Shown here: piece after piece, positions 60,666 to 64,000 of the stretch
How positions within the stretch are numbered: position 1 is the first letter of the stretch
Layout: every line of letters begins with the position of its first letter
Assembly (NCBI GenBank): GCA_937928735.1
Contig: CALFVF010000012.1
Location: 109,174 to 173,173, forward strand
From: an uncultured Verrucomicrobiales bacterium
Lineage (GTDB): Bacteria; Verrucomicrobiota; Verrucomicrobiia; Verrucomicrobiales; Akkermansiaceae
Direction: 5' to 3'
DNA: 64,000 nt
Notes under the pieces: model-generated
Database searches by the model: none
The model's input: only the letters and a program-made list of their open reading frames with translations
What the model was told of the DNA's origin: nothing
Translations under genes and position numbers: made by a program

Positions 60666-63470
60666 TTAGTAGACGAAGATGTATTCGTTTGTGTTAAATA
60701 AGACCATGGAGATATCTGCTAGAGCACGAGTCTCTGCACTGACATCTGCGGGTTGTGGATCATAGATGAAGTCCTCAAAGAAAGGCATGTACTCATCATA
60801 CTCGAAGCTCTCTCCCGTGAACTCCTCCACGAGTGAACGTGTGAGCTTGGTGGGGTAGGTCGTTTTTTCTGGTGTGACTGTTTTCTGGTACTCTACGAGC
60901 TCTTGGTAGTGCTTTTGGAGTGTATCGAGTTCTTCTTTCTTTGGCTCTCTAGCGAAGGTGATCTCAAATGCTTTTGCGATCTGCTCCTTAGGGCTAGAAG
61001 CTTCTTTCTGGACTCTGAGTGCCAGACCAATAGAGCGTGCTGTCATGGTATCACTATTAATGAGAGTGAATACCTGAGGTGTGACACTTGGTGAGTCACG
61101 CAGCTCACAGCTCGTGTCTGCGAGAGGCTTATTAAAGACCTCCATGAAGGGATCTCTGAGACCTCTTAGCTGCTTCGAGTAGATAGAGCGGCGGTTACGC
61201 TGCTCTGGTGTCGGAGAAGCTTGGTAGACTGGCGCTAGTGCGAACTGTACCATGCGTGGGCCAAAGGCCACTTCGCGGTTAATCTCTGGGCGAGTCGGAA
61301 GTCCACCCATATCGAGTGTAAGCTCTCCTGTGTGGCTAAGCATCGTGTCACGAAGTTCTTCCGCTGTGAGGCGGCGAGGCTCGAACACGGAGAGAAGTTC
61401 ATTGGATGGGTCAGTACTATCGAGTTTTTCTCTATTAGGGTGCTCAGTGGATCTCATCCAAGCTTGTGAGGTGAGGATCTTCTTGTGGAGTTGTTTGATG
61501 GACCAGCCTTCTTCCACAAAGCTCTTGGCTAGGTGGTCAAGTAACTCAGGGTGAGTGGGCTTCGCTCCTGTGGCTCCGAAGTTATTTGGATTCGCAGCAA
61601 TGCCTTTGCCAAAGTGGAAGCCCCAAATACGGTTCACGATAGAACGTGTCGCAAGATGGTTCTCTTCATGACTGATCCAGCGAGCTAGAGTGAGGCGGCG
61701 ATTCTCAAAGCCTTCGCTAAGTTTGTATGGATTCTCCTCGTCACCGACTTCTGTGGGAACGCCAAGAGCACTGAGCACACCTGGCTTCACCTCAAGACCC
61801 TCTGAATGCACAGAGCCGCCTGCGAGGATGAAGGACTTCGGCATAACCTTATGCTTCTTCATCATGTTCTTATCACCTTCTTTGGGCTTGCGGAGCTTGC
61901 CAGAAGCTTGATGGGTGTTACCACCATTGTAGACGGAGTGGGCAAGGGGCTCAAACTGCTCCATCATTCTGGTGTAGAGACGGCCTTCGTTTTCACGAGT
62001 TTTGATTTGAGAATGTTCTGTGTCCGTGAGGCCGACATTACGAGGAGGTTTGTCTTCTTTGAGTGGCTTTCTGGTTTTGTAGTCCTTGTACTCAAGTCCC
62101 TTCTGCTTGTACCACGACTTTGCCGCTTCTTCACGAATCGCGTAGAGGCGATCTAGTTCGGCTTTACTGAAGTCAATCTGCGCCTGGATCTTCGCTTTAT
62201 CATGTGCTAGGAGCTTGAGGTTCTCTTCTTTTAAGAAAGGTACCTCGATCTCTGCTGGCTGAGTGGTCGCAAAGGCCGCGTAGAGGCGGTAGTAGTCCTT
62301 AGTAGGGATAGGGTCAAACTTGTGATCATGGCACTTCGCACAGCGCATGGTCGTGGACATGAATGCTTGGCCAGTGATGTTAGTGAGGTCATCTAAATAA
62401 GCTTGTCTTTGCTCCTTAGGGACAGTCATCCCTGTGAGCTCCCATGGCCCCATGCGCAGGAATCCAGTAGCGATCTGGAGCTCAGGACTTGTGTCCTCCA
62501 TCTCATCACCAGCGATCTGCTCCATGATGAAGCGGTTCCATGGCTTATCCTGATTAAAGGAGCGAATCACATAGTCTCTGTAACGCCACGCATTGCCGTT
62601 TTCCCAGTCATTGGAGAAGCCCGCAGAATCACCATAGCGAACGATATCAAGCCAGTGCTGACCCCAGTGCTCACCGTACTGGTCAGAGGCTAGCATTTCA
62701 TCAATGCTCTGATTCCATGCGTCTTCGCTATTCACCTCCCAAGCAGCGAGGAAGGCATCGAGCTTGTCCTTAGCAGGTGGGAGACCAAGTAGGCTGTAGT
62801 GAAGTCGTCTGTAGAGAGTTTTTGGGTCAGCTTGAGGTGCTGCCTGGATATTCTTCTCGGCGAGCTTCTTATCAATGTAGTAGTCAACGGGGTGACTTGC
62901 GTCAGCTCCAGGAGCAGTCTCCTTGAGTGGCTGGAAGGCCCAGATGTCTTCTGGCTGATAGCGGCGGTAGGTCCAAGAGTCATTTTCACCACCACTTGTT
63001 TTTATGAGAATACCATCTTCTGTGACGATCTTATGTTTCTCTTCTTCTTGGATGAGAGCTTGGATTTCATCACTCGGCCACACCGCACCATCTCTGATCC
63101 AGTCTTCGAGATCCTTGATCTGAGCCTCTGAGAGTCGATCATTTTCTTTAGGAGGCATCTCGAAGTCGGGATCAGTCCAGCGCACTGTGTCCATGATCGG
63201 GCTCTTCTCTGGGTGGCCAGGAATGAGTACTTCCTTGCCGAAGAATTCACCACCTTCGAGTAAAGACTCTCGGGTGAGCATGTTAAAATCACCACGCACC
63301 TTTTTCTCATCACCGTGGCAGCCGTTACATTTTTCGAGGAAGACAGGTTTCACCTTGAGGGTGAAGTGTCTCTGAGCATCCGTGATAGAATGCTCGGATT
63401 CCGCGTAAAGAGCTGTTGCAGAGAGGGCAACGGCTGCCGATAACGATATAATGGTGCGGTAAACTTTCAT
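60666..63470 (-). CDS. Large exported DUF1549/DUF1553 protein with a cytochrome c-type haem site
   Basis: The 934-residue product has a signal peptide (about 1-23), a haem site C48-N-G-C51-H52 within the PSCyt1 domain (CNGCHGDEKKVRGDFNML), then the PSCyt2/DUF1549 region with EHWGQHWLDIVRYGDSAGFS and CAKCHDHKFDPIPTKDYYR, a second CxxCH. The C-terminal part is DUF1553 (RLTLARWISHEENHLATRSIVNRIW). Such proteins are a PVC hallmark, often near sulfatases. The haem protein may pass electrons in the periplasm. Confidence 0.88.
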   Translation of the reverse strand: MKVYRTIISLSAAVALSATALYAESEHSITDAQRHFTLKVKPVFLEKCNGCHGDEKKVRGDFNMLTRESLLEGGEFFGKEVLIPGHPEKSPIMDTVRWTDPDFEMPPKENDRLSEAQIKDLEDWIRDGAVWPSDEIQALIQEEEKHKIVTEDGILIKTSGGENDSWTYRRYQPEDIWAFQPLKETAPGADASHPVDYYIDKKLAEKNIQAAPQADPKTLYRRLHYSLLGLPPAKDKLDAFLAAWEVNSEDAWNQSIDEMLASDQYGEHWGQHWLDIVRYGDSAGFSNDWENGNAWRYRDYVIRSFNQDKPWNRFIMEQIAGDEMEDTSPELQIATGFLRMGPWELTGMTVPKEQRQAYLDDLTNITGQAFMSTTMRCAKCHDHKFDPIPTKDYYRLYAAFATTQPAEIEVPFLKEENLKLLAHDKAKIQAQIDFSKAELDRLYAIREEAAKSWYKQKGLEYKDYKTRKPLKEDKPPRNVGLTDTEHSQIKTRENEGRLYTRMMEQFEPLAHSVYNGGNTHQASGKLRKPKEGDKNMMKKHKVMPKSFILAGGSVHSEGLEVKPGVLSALGVPTEVGDEENPYKLSEGFENRRLTLARWISHEENHLATRSIVNRIWGFHFGKGIAANPNNFGATGAKPTHPELLDHLAKSFVEEGWSIKQLHKKILTSQAWMRSTEHPNREKLDSTDPSNELLSVFEPRRLTAEELRDTMLSHTGELTLDMGGLPTRPEINREVAFGPRMVQFALAPVYQASPTPEQRNRRSIYSKQLRGLRDPFMEVFNKPLADTSCELRDSPSVTPQVFTLINSDTMTARSIGLALRVQKEASSPKEQIAKAFEITFAREPKKEELDTLQKHYQELVEYQKTVTPEKTTYPTKLTRSLVEEFTGESFEYDEYMPFFEDFIYDPQPADVSAETRALADISMVLFNTNEYIFVY

Positions 63471-63790
63471 GAGTGATTAAATGAACAGTAGGTGGAAAAT
63501 GAATCTACAGATAAATGGGAGCCGATTAGAGAAGGTTAACGTTTTTTTTGAATGATTTTCATCTTTAATCACCTTCTTTGAGAGTTTTTAGGTGATTTCA
63601 CTCTCATGACTTGGAAAAGCGAGTTTGAGAAAGGGAAGAAAAGTAGTGTTCCCAGCGAAACTCGCGCCCTACGCTAGGAGAGTTTTACGAATAATAGGCA
63701 CGAGTAAATTCAGCTCAATTCTCCTCGTGTAGTGTGGGCAGAGATCCTCATTTTTGATCAAATATGCTCGAGAACCCTTTTACATTCTTT
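63471..63790. other. Gene-free stretch upstream of the DUF1549 gene, with the broken end of an IS4-type element
   Basis: The first part (63471-63660) lies upstream of the DUF1549 gene and is AT-rich with an eight-T run; no clear promoter is called. From about 63672 the sequence is a decayed transposase C-terminus, followed by its terminal repeat (63711-63737). A 54-base spacer then precedes the left end of the next IS copy. Confidence 0.5.
63672..63737 (+). pseudogene. Decayed end of an IS4-type transposase with right terminal repeat
   Basis: The codons read LLV then TAG at the end of a KFSSILLV tail, matching the FSSIFLV end of the remnant at 48580. The sequence before it is rearranged. The final 27 bases (63711-63737) equal the terminal repeat at 48561-48587 apart from one base. 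Only the last tens of bases of this copy survive. Confidence 0.6.
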
Positions 63791-63791
63791 G

Positions 63792-63818
63792 CCACACTAC
63801 ACGAGAAAAATTGATAGC
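63792..63818 (+). repeat. Left terminal inverted repeat of the IS at the right edge
   Basis: CCACACTACACGAG followed by AAAAATTGATAGC is an imperfect reverse complement of the repeats at 48561-48587 and 63711-63737, as expected for the left end of the same IS family. Confidence 0.7.
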
Positions 63819-63900
63819 ATAACCTATTGATCATCAGTGAAATAAATATCAAGATAGCGCAATAAAAGCTTGACTGAGTTGAGGGCCCTTCAAAATTTAA

Positions 63901-64000
63901 GTGCTTAAATTCAAACTCATCCAGGCCCTCGCTCCGACTCTAAACATAAACGCTGCCCGACTCAAGACCCTCTGTCTTTTAATCGAAGCCATTATCCGTC
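63901..64000 (+). CDS. IS4-family transposase, N-terminus (cut by the window edge)
   Basis: Starting from the GTG at 63901, the frame gives VLKFKLIQALAPTLNINAAR, then LKTLCLLIEAIIR, typical of the helical N-terminal domain of IS4-like transposases. The frame is open to base 64000. It lies 83 bases inside the left terminal repeat. The catalytic DDE part lies outside the window. Confidence 0.6.
   Translation, partial: MLKFKLIQALAPTLNINAARLKTLCLLIEAIIR

Larger units (their letters stand above)
63792..64000 (+). mobile_element. IS4-type insertion sequence, cut by the window edge
   Basis: It begins with the terminal repeat at 63792 and holds a transposase gene starting at 63901, then runs off the window. 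It is probably the closest to an intact copy of the family whose remnants occur at 48.2-48.6 kb and at 63.7 kb. Whether it is complete cannot be seen here. Confidence 0.6.

Overview
The window is about 64 kb of a moderate-GC bacterial chromosome that reads as a member of the PVC group, most likely Verrucomicrobiota (Rubritalea-like). This placement is an inference from gene content, not a computed phylogeny. The supporting features are a DUF1501 protein beside a large DUF1549/DUF1553 cytochrome-type protein, an EboE-type barrel protein, a squalene/phytoene synthase, a Gram-negative envelope (LpxK, RlpA, TonB/ExbBD, TolC-type efflux) and many start codons without a clear Shine-Dalgarno sequence. 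No rRNA, tRNA, CRISPR array or prophage was found.

Left part (1-31999). A truncated secreted-protein gene runs off the left edge on the minus strand. It is followed by a class V aminotransferase, an EboE homologue, the helicase HrpA, the nucleoside phosphorylase PpnP, UppP, an M23 peptidase and a membrane-anchored nuclease. Next come an NRDE protein, a small membrane protein whose frame continues through an in-frame UGA (11325-11660), an M32 carboxypeptidase, guaB, guaA and a thioredoxin-like protein. A patch of small genes and one decayed methyltransferase gene (17.3-19.6 kb) leads into a long minus-strand run: SRPBCC protein, outer-membrane protein, PatB/MalY lyase, YbjN-like protein, RuvB, HAD phosphatase, RlpA and HisI. 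A HolB-like gene then precedes a compact six-gene TonB energy-transduction operon (26706-31999).

Middle part (32014-48600). HemW is divergent from a squalene/phytoene synthase. Riboflavin synthase follows a predicted Na+/H+ antiporter, and two secreted proteins follow, one an 810-residue beta-helix protein. Then comes a four-gene tripartite efflux operon (TolC, adaptor, ATPase, permease) and argF. A graveyard of two insertion-sequence families lies between argF and the next operon.

Right part (48612-64000). A four-gene operon encodes a ferritin-like di-metal candidate protein, a 2Fe-2S ferredoxin, a zinc alcohol dehydrogenase and an esterase. It is divergent from an AraC-family regulator and looks like an uncharacterised oxidative pathway. 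It is followed by lpxK and a Gfo/Idh dehydrogenase of the amino-sugar type, then rex, then a sigma factor with a partner that keeps the flanks of a YfbK-type protein but has lost its vWA domain. A strongly folded intergenic element (58923-59014) follows, then the DUF1501 and DUF1549 genes. At the right edge the start of an IS4-type element sits next to the broken end of another copy.

The most interesting items are the candidate selenoprotein with a bacterial-SECIS-like hairpin, the ferritin-like oxidation operon with its AraC regulator, the vWA-less sigma partner, and the three-way-junction element.
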